Assembly (NCBI GenBank): GCA_964057225.1
Contig: OZ059895.1
Location: 21,276,688 to 21,340,687 of the forward strand
Direction of reading: 5' to 3'
DNA: 64,000 nt
Source of the DNA: Auanema rhodensis
Lineage: Eukaryota; Nematoda; Chromadorea; Rhabditida; Rhabditidae
This document shows, one piece after another, positions 28,801-42,500 of this stretch. The position numbers and the translations under genes are program-made. The notes beneath the pieces are model-generated. The model worked only from the letters and a program-made list of their open reading frames with translations, was not told the DNA's origin and ran no database searches. Every line of letters starts with the position of its first letter. Position 1 is the first letter of the stretch.

Positions 28801-31800
28801 ACGTGAACTTTAATTTATGCTAATTAAGTGTACACATGATGTGCACTTGGTATGTAACTCGCTTCACGTGAAAGATAAAGAGATGCGGTTTTCAAAATTA
28901 GATTCCCCATTTCCATATTAGTCTAAAAACAATATTTTATTGATATTGGTGCATGGCAACCATGACTTTAAAATTTACGTGAACTTTAATTTATGCTAAT
29001 TAAGTGTACACATGATGTGCACTTGGTATGTAACTCGCTTCACGTCAAAGATAAAGAGATGCGGTTTTCAAAATTAGATTCCCCATGTCCATATTAGTCT
29101 AAAAACAAATTTTTGTTGATATTGGTGGATGGTAACCATGACTTTGAAATTTACGTGAACTTTAATTTATGCTAATTAAGTGTACACATGATGTGCGCTT
29201 GGTATGTAACTTGCTTCACGTGAAAGATAAAGGGATGCGGTTTTCAAAATTAGATTCCCCATGTCCATATTAGTCTAAAAACAAATTTTTGTTGATAATG
29301 GTGCATGGCAACCATGACTTTAAAATTTACGTGAACTTTAATTTATGCTAATTAAGTGTACACATGATGTGCACTTGGTATGTAACTCGCTTCACGTGAA
29401 AGATAAAGAGATGCGGTTTTCAAAATTAGATTCCCCATTTCCATATTAGTCTAAAAACAATATTTTATTGATATTGGTGCATGGCAACCATGACTTTAAA
29501 ATTTTCGTGAACTTTAATTTATGCTAATTAAGTGTACACATGATGTGCACTTGGTATGTAACTCGCTTCACGTCAAAGATAAAGAGATGCGGTTTTCAAA
29601 ATTAGATTCCCCATGTCCATATTAGTCTAAAAACAAATTTTTGTTGATATTGGTGGATGGTAACCATGACTTTGAAATTTACGTGAACTTTAATTTATGC
29701 TAATTAAGTGTACACATGATGTGCGCTTGGTATGTAACTTGCTTCACGTGAAAGATAAAGGGATGCGGTTTTCAAAATTAGATTCCCCATGTCCATATTA
29801 GTCTAAAAACAAATTTTTGTTGATATTGGTGCATGGCAACCATGACTTTAAAATTTACGTGAACTTTAATTTATGCTAATTAAGTGTACACATGATGTGC
29901 ACTTGGTATGTAACTCGCTTCACGTGAAAGATAAAGAGATGCAGTTTTCAAAATTAGATTCCCCATGTCCATATTAGTCTAAAAACAAATTTTTGTTGAT
30001 ATTGGTGCATGGCAACCATGACTTTAAAATTTACGTGAACTTTAATTTATGCTAATTAAGTGTACACATGATGTGCACTTGGTATGTAACTCGCTTCACG
30101 TGAAAGATAAAGAGATGCGGTTTTCAAAATTAGATTCCCCATTTTCATATTAGTCTAAAAACAATATTTTATTGATATTGGTGCATGGCAACCATGACTT
30201 TAAAATTTACGTGAACTTTAATTTATGCTAATTAAGTGTACACATGATGTGCACTTGGTATGTAACTCGCTTCACGTCAAAGATAAAGAGATGCGGTTTT
30301 CAAAATTAGATTCCCCATGTCCATATTAGTCTAAAAACAAATTTTTATTGATATTGGTGCATGGCAACCATGACTTTGAAATTTACGTGAACTTTAATTT
30401 ATGCTAATTAAGTGTACACATGATGTGCACTTGGTATGTAACTCGCTTCACGTCAAAGATAAAGAGATGCGGTTTTCAAAATTAGATTCCCCATGTCCAT
30501 ATTAGTCTAAAAACAAATTTTTGTTGATATTGGTGGATGGTAACCATGACTTTGAAATTTACGTGAACTTTAATTTATGCTAATTAAGTGTACACATGAT
30601 GTGCGCTTGGTATGTAACTTGCTTCACGTGAAAGATAAAGGGATGGGGTTTTCAAAATTAGATTCCCCATGTCCATATTAGTCTAAAAACAAATTTTTGT
30701 TGATATTGGTGCATGGCAACCATGACTTTGAAATTTACGTGAACTTTAATTTATGCTAATTAAGTGTACACATGATGTGCACTTGGTATGTAACTCGCTT
30801 CACGTGAAAGATAAAGAGATGCGGTTTTCAAAATTAGATTCCCCATTTTCATATTAGTCTAAAAACAATATTTTATTGATATTGGTGCATGGCAACCATG
30901 ACTTTAAAATTTACGTGAACTTTAATTTATGCTAATTAAGTGTACACATGATGTGCACTTGGTATGTAACTCGCTTCACGTCAAAGATAAAGAGATGCGG
31001 TTTTCAAAATTAGATTCCCCATGTCCATATTAGTCTAAAAACAAATTTTTATTGATATTGGTGCATGGCAACCATGACTTTGAAATTTACGTGAACTTTA
31101 ATTTATGCTAATTAAGTGTACACATGATGTGCACTTGGTATGTAACTCGCTTCACGTCAAAGATAAAGAGATGCGGTTTTCAAAATTAGATTCCCCATGT
31201 CCATATTAGTCTAAAAACAAATTTTTGTTGATATTGGTGGATGGTAACCATGACTTTGAAATTTACGTGAACTTTAATTTATGCTAATTAAGTGTACACA
31301 TGATGTGCGCTTGGTATGTAACTTGCTTCACGTGAAAGATAAAGGGATGCGGTTTTAAAAATTAGATTCCCCATGTCTATATTAGTCTAAAAACAAATTT
31401 TTATTGATATTGGTGCATGGCAACCATGACTTTGAAATTTACGTGAACTTTAATTTATGCTAATTAAGTGTACACATGATGTGCACTTGGTATGTAACTC
31501 GCTTCACGTCAAAGATAAAGAGATGCGGTTTTCAAAATTAGATTCCCCATGTCCATATTAGTCTAAAAACAAATTTTTGTTGATATTGGTGGATGGTAAC
31601 CATGACTTTGAAATTTACGTGAACTTTAATTTATGCTAATTAAGTGTACACATGATGTGCGCTTGGTATGTAACTTGCTTCACGTGAAAGATAAAGGGAT
31701 GGGGTTTTCAAAATTAGATTCCCCATGTCCATATTAGTCTAAAAACAAATTTTTGTTGATATTGGTGCATGGCAACCATGACTTTGAAATTTACGTGAAC

Positions 31801-34800
31801 TTTAATTTATGCTAATTAAGTGTACACATGATGTGCACTTGGTATGTAACTCGCTTCACGTGAAAGATAAAGAGATGCGGTTTTCAAAATTAGATTCCCC
31901 ATTTTCATATTAGTCTAAAAACAATATTTTATTGATATTGGTGCATGGCAACCATGACTTTAAAATTTACGTGAACTTTAATTTATGCTAATTAAGTGTA
32001 CACATGATGTGCACTTGGTATGTAACTCGCTTCACGTCAAAGATAAAGAGATGCGGTTTTCAAAATTAGATTCCCCATGTCCTTATTAGTCTAAAAACAA
32101 ATTTTTATTAATATTGGTGCATGGTAACCATGACTTTGAAATTTACGTGAACTTTAATTTATGCTAATTAAGTGTACACATGATGTGCGCTTGGTATGTA
32201 ACTCGCTTCACGTGAAAGATAAAGAGATGCGGTTTTCAAAATTAGATTCCTCATGTCCATACTAGTCTAAAAACGAATTTTTATTGATATTGATGCATGG
32301 TAACCATGACTTTGAAATTTACGTGAACTTTAATTTATGCTTATTAAGTGTACACGTGATGTGCACTTGGTATGTAACTTGCTTCACGTGAAAGATAAAG
32401 GGATGCGGTTTTCAAAATTAGATTCCCCATGTCCATATTAGTCTAAAAACAAATTTTTGTTGATATTGGTGGATGGTAACCATGACTTTGTAATTTACGT
32501 GAACTTTAATTTATGCTAATTAAGTGTACACGTGATGTGCACTTGGTATGTAACTCGCTTCACGTGAAAGATAAAGAGATGCGGTTTTCAAAATTAGATT
32601 CCCCATTTCCATATTAGTCTAAAAACAATATTTTATTGATATTGGTGCATGGCAACCATGACTTTAAAATTTACGTGAACTTTAATTTATGCTAATAAAG
32701 TGTACACATGATGTGCACTTGGTATGTAACTCGCTTCACGTGAAAGATAAAGAGATGCGGTTTTCAAAATTAGATTCCCCATTTTCATATTAGTCTAAAA
32801 ACAATATTTTATTGATATTGGTGCATGGCAACCATGACTTTAAAATTTACGTGAACTTTAATTTATGCTAATTAAGTGTACACATGATGTGCACTTGGTA
32901 TGTAACTCGCTTCACGTCAAAGATAAAGAGATGCGGTTTTCAAAATTAGATTCCCCATGTCCATATTAGTCTAAAAACAAATTTTTATTAATATTGGTGC
33001 ATGGTAACCATGACTTTGAAATTTACGTGAACTTTAATTTATGCTAATTAAGTGTACACATGATGTGCGCTTGGTATGTAACTCGCTTCACGTGAAAGAT
33101 AAAGAGATGCGGTTTTCAAAATTAGATTCCTCATGTCCATACTAGTCTAAAAACGAATTTTTATTGATATTGATGCATGGTAACCATGACTTTGAAATTT
33201 ACGTGAACTTTAATTTATGCTTATTAAGTGTACACGTGATGTGCACTTGGTATGTAACTTGCTTCACGTGAAAGATAAAGGGATGCGGTTTTCAAAATTA
33301 GATTTCCCATTTCCATATTAGTCTAAAAACAATATTTTATTGATATTGGTGCATGGCAACCATGACTTTAAAATTTACGTGAACTTTAATTTATGCTAAT
33401 TAAGTGTACACATGATGTGCACTTGGTATGTAACTCGCTTCACGTCAAAGATAAAGAGATGCGGTTTTCAAAATTAGATTCCCCATTTCCATATTAGTCT
33501 AAAAACAATATTTTATTGATATTGGTGCATGGCAACCATGACTTTAAAATTTACGTGAACTTTAATTTATGCTAATAAAGTGTACACATGATGTGCACTT
33601 GGTATGTAACTCGCTTCACGTGAAAGATAAAGAGATGCGGTTTTCAAAATTAGATTCCCCATTTTCATATTAGTCTAAAAACAATATTTTATTGATATTG
33701 GTGCATGGCAACCATGACTTTAAAATTTACGTGAACTTTAATTTATGCTAATTAAGTGTACACATGATGTGCACTTGGTATGTAACTCGCTTCACGTCAA
33801 AGATAAAGAGATGCGGTTTTCAAAATTAGATTCCTCATGTCCATATTAGTCTAAAAACAAATTTTTGTTGATATTGGTGGATGGTAACCATGACTTTGTA
33901 ATTTACGTGAACTTTAATTTATGCTAATTAAGTGTACACATGATGTGCGCTTGGTATGTAACTCGCTTCACGTGAAAGATAAAGAGATGCGGTTTTCAAA
34001 ATTAGATTCCCCATTTCCATATTAGTCTAAAAACAATATTTTATTGATATTGGTGCATGGCAACCATGACTTTAAAATTTACGTGAACTTTAATTTATGC
34101 TAATTAAGTGTACACATGATGTGCACTTGGTATGTAACTCGCTTCACGTCAAAGATAAAGAGATGCGGTTTTCAAAATTAGATTCCCCATGTCCATATTA
34201 GTCTAAAAACAAATTTTTATTAATATTGGTGCATGGTAACCATGACTTTGAAATTTACGTGAACTTTAATTTATGCTAATTAAGTGTACACATGATGTGC
34301 GCTTGGTATGTAACTCGCTTCACGTGAAAGATAAAGAGATGCGGTTTTCAAAATTAGATTCCTCATGTCCATACTAGTCTAAAAACGAATTTTTATTGAT
34401 ATTGATGCATGGTAACCATGACTTTGAAATTTACGTGAACTTTAATTTATGCTTATTAAGTGTACACGTGATGTGCACTTGGTATGTAACTTGCTTCACG
34501 TGAAAGATAAAGGGATGCGGTTTTCAAAATTAGATTTCCCATTTCCATATTAGTCTAAAAACAATATTTTATTGATATTGGTGCATGGCAACCATGACTT
34601 TAAAATTTACGTGAACTTTAATTTATGCTAATTAAGTGTACACATGATGTGCACTTGGTATGTAACTCGCTTCACGTCAAAGATAAAGAGATGCGGTTTT
34701 CAAAATTAGATTCCCCATGTCCATATTAGTCTAAAAACAAATTTTTATTAATATTGGTGCATGGTAACCATGACTTTGAAATTTACGTGAACTTTAATTT

Positions 34801-37629
34801 ATGCTAATTAAGTGTACACATGAAGTGCGCTTGGTATGTAACTCGCTTCACGTGAAAGATAAAGAGATGCGGTTTTCAAAATTAGATTCCTCATGTCCAT
34901 ACTAGTCTAAAAACGAATTTTTATTGATATTGATGCATGGTAACCATGACTTTGAAATTTACGTGAACTTTAATTTATGCTTATTAAGTGTACACGTGAT
35001 GTGCACTTGGTATGTAACTTGCTTCACGTGAAAGATAAAGGGATGCGGTTTTCAAAATTAGATTCCCCATGTCCATATTAGTCTAAAAACAAATTTTTAT
35101 TAATATTGGTGCATGGTAACCATGACTTTGAAATTTACGTGAACTTTAATTTATGCTAATTAAGTGTACACATGATGTGCGCTTGGTATGTAACTCGCTT
35201 CACGTGAAAGATAAAGAGATGCGGTTTTCAAAATTAGATTCCCCATTTCCATATTAGTCTAAAAACAATATTTTATTGATATTGGTGCATGGCAACCATG
35301 ACTTTAAAATTTACGTGAACTTTAATTTATGCTAATTAAGTGTACACATGATGTGCACTTGGTATGTAACTCGCTTCACGTCAAAGATAAAGAGATGCGG
35401 TTTTCAAAATTAGATTCCCCATGTCCATATTAGTCTAAAAACAAATTTTTATTAATATTGGTGCATGGTAACCATGACTTTGAAATTTACGTGAACTTTA
35501 ATTTATGCTAATTAAGTGTACACATGATGTGCGCTTGGTATGTAACTCGCTTCACGTGAAAGATAAAGAGATGCGGTTTTCAAAATTAGATTCCTCATGT
35601 CCATACTAGTCTAAAAACGAATTTTTATTGATATTGATGCATGGTAACCATGACTTTGAAATTTACGTGAACTTTAATTTATGCTTATTAAGTTTACACG
35701 TGATGTGCACTTGGTATGTAACTTGCTTCACGTGAAAGATAAAGGGATACGGTTTTCAAAATTAGATTCCCCATGTCCATATTAGTCTAAAAACAAATTT
35801 TTGTTGATATTGGTGGATGGTAACCATGACTTTGTAATTTACGTGAACTTTAATTTATGCTAATTAAGTGTACACGTGATGTGCACTTGGTATGTAACTT
35901 GCTTCACGTGAAAGATAAAGGGATGCGGTTTTCAAAATTAGATTCCCCATTTCCATATTAGTCTAAAAACAATATTTTATTGATATTGGTGCATGGCAAC
36001 CATGACTTTAAAATTTACGTGAACTTTAATTTATGCTAATTAAGTGTACACATGATGTGCACTTGGTATGTAACTCGCTTCACGTCAAAGATAAAGAGAT
36101 GCGGTTTTCAAAATTAGATTCCCCATGTCCATATTAGTCTAAAAACAAATTTTTGTTGATATTGGTGCATGGCAACCATGACTTTAAAATTTACGTGAAC
36201 TTTAATTTATGCTAATTAAGTGTACACATGATGTGCACTTGGTATGTAACTCGCTTCACGTGAAAGATAAAGAGATGCGGTTTTCAAAATTAGATTCCCC
36301 ATTTCCATATTAGTCTAAAAACAAATTTTTGTTGATATTGGTGGATGGTAACCATGACTTTGAAATTTACGTGAACTTTAATTTATGCTAATTAAGTGTA
36401 CACATGATGTGCGCTTGGTATGTAACTTGCTTCACGTCAAAGATAAAGAGATGCGGTTTTCAAAATTAGATTCCCCATGTCCATATTAGTCTAAAAACAA
36501 ATTTTTGTTGATATTGGTGGATGGTAACCATGACTTTGAAATTTACGTGAACTTTAATTTATGCTAATTAAGTGTACACATGATGTGCGCTTGGTATGTA
36601 ACTTGCTTCACGTGAAAGATAAAGGGATGCGGTTTTCAAAATTAGATTCCCCATGTCCATATTAGTCTAAAAACAAATTTTTGTTGATATTGGTGCATGG
36701 CAACCATGACTTTGAAATTTACGTGAACTTTAATTTATGCTAATTAAGTGTACACATGATGTGCACTTGGTATGTAACTCGCTTCACGTGAAAGATAAAG
36801 AGATGCGGTTTTCAAAATTAGATTCCCCATTTTCATATTAGTCTAAAAACAATAATTTATTGATATTGGTGCATGGCAACCATGACTTTAAAATTTACGT
36901 GAACTTTAATTTATGCTAATTAAGTGTACACATGATGTGCACTTGGTATGTAACTCGCTTCACGTCAAAGATAAAGAGATGCGGTTTTCAAAATTAGATT
37001 CCCCATGTCCATATTAGTCTAAAAACAAATTTTTATTGATATTGGTGCATGGCAACCATGACTTTGAAATTTACGTGAACTTTAATTTATGCTAATTAAG
37101 TGTACACATGATGTGCACTTGGTATGTAACTCGCTTCACGTCAAAGATAAAGAGATGCGGTTTTCAAAATTAGATTCCCCATGTCCATATTAGTCTAAAA
37201 ACAAATTTTTGTTGATATTGGTGAATGGTAACCATGACTTTGAAATTTACGTGAACTTTAATTTATGCTAATTAAGTGTACACATGATGTGCACTTGGTA
37301 TGTAACTCGCTTCACGTGAAATATGAAGAGATGCGGTTTTCAAAATTAGATTCCCCATGTCCATATTAGTCTAAAAACAAATTTTTGTTGATATTGGTGA
37401 ATGGTAACCATGACTTTGAAATTTACGTGATCTTTAATTTATGCTAATTAAGTGTACACATGATGTGCACTTGGTATGTAACTCGCTTCACGTCAAAGAT
37501 AAAGAGATGCGGTTTTCAAAATTAGATTCCCCATGTCCATATTAGTCTAAAAACAAATTTTTGTTGATATTGGTGAATGGTAACCATGACTTTGAAATTT
37601 ACGTGAACTTTAATTTATGCTAATTAAGT

Positions 37630-39330
37630 GTACACATGATGTGCGCTTGGTATGTAACTTGCTTCACGTGAAAGATAAAGGGATGCGGTTTTCAAAATTA
37701 GATTCCCCATGTCCATATTAGTCTAAAAACAAATTTTTGTTGATATTGGTGGATGGTAACCATGACTTTGAAATTTACATGAACTTTAATTTATGCTAAT
37801 TAAGTGTACACGTGATGTGCACTCGGTATGTAACTCGCTTCACGTGAAATATGAAGAGATGCGGTTTTCAAAATTAGATTCCCCATGTCCATATTAGTCT
37901 AAAAACAAATTTTTATTGATATTGGTGCATGGCAACCATGACTTTAAAATTTACGTGAACTTTAATTTATGCTAATTAAGTGTACACATGATGTGCACTT
38001 GGTATGTAACTCGCTTCACGTGAAAGATAAAGAGATGCGGTTTTCAAAATTAGATTCCCCATTTTCATATTAGTCTAAAAACAATAACTTATTGATATTG
38101 GTGCATGGCAACCATGACTTTAAAATTTACGTGAACTTTAATTTATGCTAATTAAGTGTACACATGATGTGCACTTGGTATGTAACTCGCTTCACGTCAA
38201 AGATAAAGAGATGCGGTTTTCAAAATTAGATTCCCCATGTCCATATTAGTCTAAAAACAAATTTTTATTGATATTGGTGCATGGCAACCATGACTTTGAA
38301 ATTTACGTGAACTTTAATTTATGCTTATTAAGTTTACACGTGATGTGCACTTGGTATGTAACTTGCTTCACGTGAAAGATAAAGGGATACGGTTTTCAAA
38401 ATTAGATTCCCCATGTCCATATTAGTCTAAAAACAAATTTTTGTTGATATTGGTGGATGGTAACCATGACTTTGTAATTTACGTGAACTTTAATTTATGC
38501 TAATTAAGTGTACACGTGATGTGCACTTGGTATGTAACTTGCTTCACGTGAAAGATAAAGGGATGCGGTTTTCAAAATTAGATTCCCCATTTCCATATTA
38601 GTCTAAAAACAATATTTTATTGATATTGGTGCATGGCAACCATGACTTTAAAATTTACGTGAACTTTAATTTATGCTAATTAAGTGTACACATGATGTGC
38701 ACTTGGTATGTAACTCGCTTCACGTCAAAGATAAAGAGATGCGGTTTTCAAAATTAGATTCCCCATGTCCATATTAGTCTAAAAACAAATTTTTGTTGAT
38801 ATTGGTGCATGGCAACCATGACTTTAAAATTTACGTGAACTTTAATTTATGCTAATTAAGTGTACACATGATGTGCACTTGGTATGTAACTCGCTTCACG
38901 TGAAAGATAAAGAGATGCGGTTTTCAAAATTAGATTCCCCATTTCCATATTAGTCTAAAAACAATATTTTATTGATATTGGTGCATGGCAACCATGACTT
39001 TAAAATTTACGTGAACTTTAATTTATGCTAATTAAGTGTACACATGATGTGCACTTGGTATGTAACTCGCTTCACGTCAAAGATAAAGAGATGCGGTTTT
39101 CAAAATTAGATTCCCCATGTCCATATTAGTCTAAAAACAAATTTTTGTTGATATTGGTGGATGGTAACCATGACTTTGAAATTTACGTGAACTTTAATTT
39201 ATGCTAATTAAGTGTACACATGATGTGCGCTTGGTATGTAACTTGCTTCACGTGAAAGATAAAGGGATGCGGTTTTCAAAATTAGATTCCCCATGTCCAT
39301 ATTAGTCTAAAAACAAATTTTTGTTGATAT
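37630..39330 (+). repeat. SatA higher-order block, copy 1 (offset 3168 bp, 18 monomers)
   Basis: Rare variants ttacatgaac (37775), the aataa variant of the caatattttattg motif (38083, here aataactt), agtttacacg (38331) and gggatacgg (38385) all recur 3168 bp downstream. Edges are approximate. At the left the matching stops in the ggtgaatgg monomer. At the right it stops where copy 1 has ggtggatgg and copy 2 has ggtgcatggcaacc. Confidence 0.75.
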
Positions 39331-40797
39331 TGGTGGATGGTAACCATGACTTTGAAATTTACATGAACTTTAATTTATGCTAATTAAGTGTACACATGAT
39401 GTGCACTTGGTATGTAACTCGCTTCACGTCAAAGATAAAGAGATGCGGTTTTCAAAATTAGATTCCCCATGTCCATATTAGTCTAAAAACAAATTTTTGT
39501 TGATATTGGTGGATGGTAACCATGACTTTGAAATTTACATGAACTTCAATTTATGCTAATTAAGTGTACACATGATGTGCACTTGGTATGTAACTCGCTT
39601 CACGTCAAAGATAAAGAGATGCGGTTTTCAAAATTAGATTCCCCATGTCCATATTAGTCTAAAAACAAATTTTTGTTGATATTGGTGAATGGTAACCATG
39701 ACTTTGAAATTTACGTGAACTTTAATTTATGCTAATTAAGTGTACACATGATGTGCGCTTGGTATGTAACTTGCTTCACGTGAAAGATAAAGGGATGCGG
39801 TTTTCAAAATTAGATTCCCCATGTCCATATTAGTCTAAAAACAAATTTTTGTTGATATTGGTGAATGGTAACCATGACTTTGAAATTTACGTGAACTTTA
39901 ATTTATGCTAATTAAGTGTACACATGATGTGCGCTTGGTATGTAACTTGCTTCACGTGAAAGATAAAGGGATGCGGTTTTCAAAATTAGATTCCCCATGT
40001 CCATATTAGTCTAAAAACAAATTTTTGTTGATATTGGTGGATGGTAACCATGACTTTGAAATTTACATGAACTTTAATTTATGCTAATTAAGTGTACACA
40101 TGATGTGCACTTGGTATGTAACTCGCTTCACGTCAAAGATAAAGAGATGCGGTTTTCAAAATTAGATTCCCCATGTCCATATTAGTCTAAAAACAAATTT
40201 TTGTTGATATTGGTGGATGGTAACCATGACTTTGAAATTTACATGAACTTTAATTTATGCTAATTAAGTGTACACATGATGTGCACTTGGTATGTAACTC
40301 GCTTCACGTCAAAGATAAAGAGATGCGGTTTTCAAAATTAGATTCCCCATTTCCATATTAGTCTAAAAACAATATTTTATTGATATTGGTGCATGGCAAC
40401 CATGACTTTAAAATTTTCGTGAACTTTAATTTATGCTAATTAAGTGTACACATGATGTGCACTTGGTATGTAACTCGCTTCACGTCAAAGATAAAGAGAT
40501 GCGGTTTTCAAAATTAGATTCCCCATGTCCATATTAGTCTAAAAACAAATTTTTGTTGATATTGGTGGATGGTAACCATGACTTTGAAATTTACGTGAAC
40601 TTTAATTTATGCTAATTAAGTGTACACATGATGTGCGCTTGGTATGTAACTTGCTTCACGTGAAAGATAAAGGGATGCGGTTTTCAAAATTAGATTCCCC
40701 ATGTCCATATTAGTCTAAAAACAAATTTTTGTTGATATTGGTGAATGGTAACCATGACTTTGAAATTTACGTGAACTTTAATTTATGCTAATTAAGT

Positions 40798-42500
40798 GTA
40801 CACATGATGTGCGCTTGGTATGTAACTTGCTTCACGTGAAAGATAAAGGGATGCGGTTTTCAAAATTAGATTCCCCATGTCCATATTAGTCTAAAAACAA
40901 ATTTTTGTTGATATTGGTGGATGGTAACCATGACTTTGAAATTTACATGAACTTTAATTTATGCTAATTAAGTGTACACGTGATGTGCACTCGGTATGTA
41001 ACTCGCTTCACGTGAAATATGAAGAGATGCGGTTTTCAAAATTAGATTCCCCATGTCCATATTAGTCTAAAAACAAATTTTTATTGATATTGGTGCATGG
41101 CAACCATGACTTTAAAATTTACGTGAACTTTAATTTATGCTAATTAAGTGTACACATGATGTGCACTTGGTATGTAACTCGCTTCACGTGAAAGATAAAG
41201 AGATGCGGTTTTCAAAATTAGATTCCCCATTTTCATATTAGTCTAAAAACAATAATTTATTGATATTGGTGCATGGCAACCATGACTTTAAAATTTACGT
41301 GAACTTTAATTTATGCTAATTAAGTGTACACATGATGTGCACTTGGTATGTAACTCGCTTCACGTCAAAGATAAAGAGATGCGGTTTTCAAAATTAGATT
41401 CCCCATGTCCATATTAGTCTAAAAACAAATTTTTATTGATATTGGTGCATGGCAACCATGACTTTGAAATTTACGTGAACTTTAATTTATGCTTATTAAG
41501 TTTACACGTGATGTGCACTTGGTATGTAACTTGCTTCACGTGAAAGATAAAGGGATACGGTTTTCAAAATTAGATTCCCCATGTCCATATTAGTCTAAAA
41601 ACAAATTTTTGTTGATATTGGTGGATGGTAACCATGACTTTGTAATTTACGTGAACTTTAATTTATGCTAATTAAGTGTACACGTGATGTGCACTTGGTA
41701 TGTAACTTGCTTCACGTGAAAGATAAAGGGATGCGGTTTTCAAAATTAGATTCCCCATTTCCATATTAGTCTAAAAACAATATTTTATTGATATTGGTGC
41801 ATGGCAACCATGACTTTAAAATTTACGTGAACTTTAATTTATGCTAATTAAGTGTACACATGATGTGCACTTGGTATGTAACTCGCTTCACGTCAAAGAT
41901 AAAGAGATGCGGTTTTCAAAATTAGATTCCCCATGTCCATATTAGTCTAAAAACAAATTTTTGTTGATATTGGTGCATGGCAACCATGACTTTAAAATTT
42001 ACGTGAACTTTAATTTATGCTAATTAAGTGTACACATGATGTGCACTTGGTATGTAACTCGCTTCACGTGAAAGATAAAGAGATGCGGTTTTCAAAATTA
42101 GATTCCCCATTTCCATATTAGTCTAAAAACAATATTTTATTGATATTGGTGCATGGCAACCATGACTTTAAAATTTACGTGAACTTTAATTTATGCTAAT
42201 TAAGTGTACACATGATGTGCACTTGGTATGTAACTCGCTTCACGTCAAAGATAAAGAGATGCGGTTTTCAAAATTAGATTCCCCATGTCCATATTAGTCC
42301 AAAAACAAATTTTTGTTGATATTGGTGGATGGTAACCATGACTTTGAAATTTACGTGAACTTTAATTTATGCTAATTAAGTGTACACATGATGTGCGCTT
42401 GGTATGTAACTTGCTTCACGTGAAAGATAAAGGGATGCGGTTTTCAAAATTAGATTCCCCATGTCCATATTAGTCTAAAAACAAATTTTTGTTGATATTG
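40798..42500 (+). repeat. SatA higher-order block, copy 2 (offset 3168 bp)
   Basis: Second copy of the block near 37630-39330. Matching variants lie at 40943, 41251 (aataattt), 41499 and about 41553. A private change attagtccaaaa at about 42295 is absent from copy 1. A partly related block with agtttacacg and gggatacgg lies at 35691-35750, 2640 bp (15 monomers) before copy 1. Confidence 0.75.
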
